DNA of 42,619 bases from an uncultured Rubritalea sp. (GTDB taxonomy: Bacteria > Verrucomicrobiota > Verrucomicrobiia > Verrucomicrobiales > Akkermansiaceae): the NCBI GenBank assembly GCA_937981665.1, contig CALJOJ010000015.1, positions 1 through 42,619 on the forward strand, given 5' to 3'. The translations under genes and the position numbers were made by a program. How positions within the stretch are numbered: the first letter of the stretch is position 1; each line of letters opens with the position of its first letter. Positions 42,531 to 42,619 of this stretch are shown here, piece after piece. The notes below the pieces were generated by a model, which did no database searches, was not told the origin of the DNA, and worked only from the letters and a program-made list of their open reading frames with translations.

Positions 42531-42619
42531 TTAGAGTTTAGGCTGCGTATCTGATGAATAGCTCCAATTGAGGGCGTTTTCATCCTTTTTAGGCACAGCT
42601 ATCGCTACTCCCTCCAGTG
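42531..42619 (-). CDS. C-terminal end of a possible gene cut by the window edge
   Basis: On the minus strand, an open frame enters at the window edge and ends at TAA (42533-42531) after 28 visible codons, reading LEGVAIAVPKKDENALNWS and a polar tail. The visible end is too short to name a family, though a hydrophobic-then-KKDE segment near the end resembles the C-terminus of some periplasmic solute-binding proteins. It converges on the fusion-protein gene. It could also be a chance open frame. Confidence 0.35.
   Translation of the reverse strand, partial: LEGVAIAVPKKDENALNWSYSSDTQPKL

Overview
The window looks like a chromosomal segment from a Verrucomicrobiota bacterium, most likely of the Verrucomicrobiales type. 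This is an inference from gene content: a large secreted SGNH/beta-propeller/cytochrome c protein of the kind abundant in the PVC superphylum, a LexA gene whose promoter carries TGTTC half-sites, many secreted proteins of unknown family, and moderate GC with short gaps. No rRNA, tRNA, CRISPR or phage genes were seen.

Layout. 1-173: end of an IS66-type insertion sequence (start of tnpB, cut by the window edge), next to a terminator. 265-5915: the haem-binding secreted protein, a small membrane protein, an M23 peptidase, a tiny membrane protein and a 3D-domain lipoprotein. 6194-8986: a two-gene unit of a TPR membrane protein and an AAA+ ATPase. 9147-11153: a small unknown ORF, ppnP, a membrane protein and recR. 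11204-15814: a minus-strand run with an L,D-transpeptidase, a GHL10 glycosyl hydrolase-like protein, truC and two tandem FKBP prolyl isomerases. 15948-18865: trkA and mqo. 19052-26282: a tetR-led RND efflux operon (regulator, outer-membrane lipoprotein, adaptor, pump) followed by a lipoprotein. 26304-30793: a peroxiredoxin with an in-frame UGA, rarD, tlyA, an S10 peptidase and lexA. 30862-37470: a DEDD exonuclease, a secreted unknown, an RppH-like Nudix hydrolase, a chorismate-binding enzyme, a Tat-exported thiol dioxygenase-like cupin, gmk, a DoxX-like protein and an FMN glutamate synthase-like protein. 37750-42435: a DEAD-box helicase with a DbpA-type RNA-binding tail, and a 949-residue fusion protein.

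Two items stand out. First, the 39586-42435 gene joins an acetyl-CoA hydrolase/CoA-transferase domain, a GNAT acetyltransferase and a complete class II histone-deacetylase-like domain in one chain: an acetyl-group writer and eraser on one polypeptide with a CoA-handling domain. The CoA-transferase domain lacks the usual catalytic glutamate. Second, the gene at 26304-26777 appears broken to a standard ORF caller because UGA occupies codon 50, exactly where a BCP/PrxQ peroxiredoxin has its peroxidatic cysteine. A stem-loop with the geometry of a bacterial SECIS follows the UGA, so this is very probably a selenocysteine peroxiredoxin. Its upstream neighbour rarD ends in a TGA that overlaps its ATG, so UGA still works as a stop in this genome.

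Smaller points are a Tat signal on a cysteamine/cysteine dioxygenase-like cupin, a repeat-plus-palindrome operator candidate before the efflux operon, two LexA-box-like sites in the lexA promoter, and competing hairpins ahead of the helicase.
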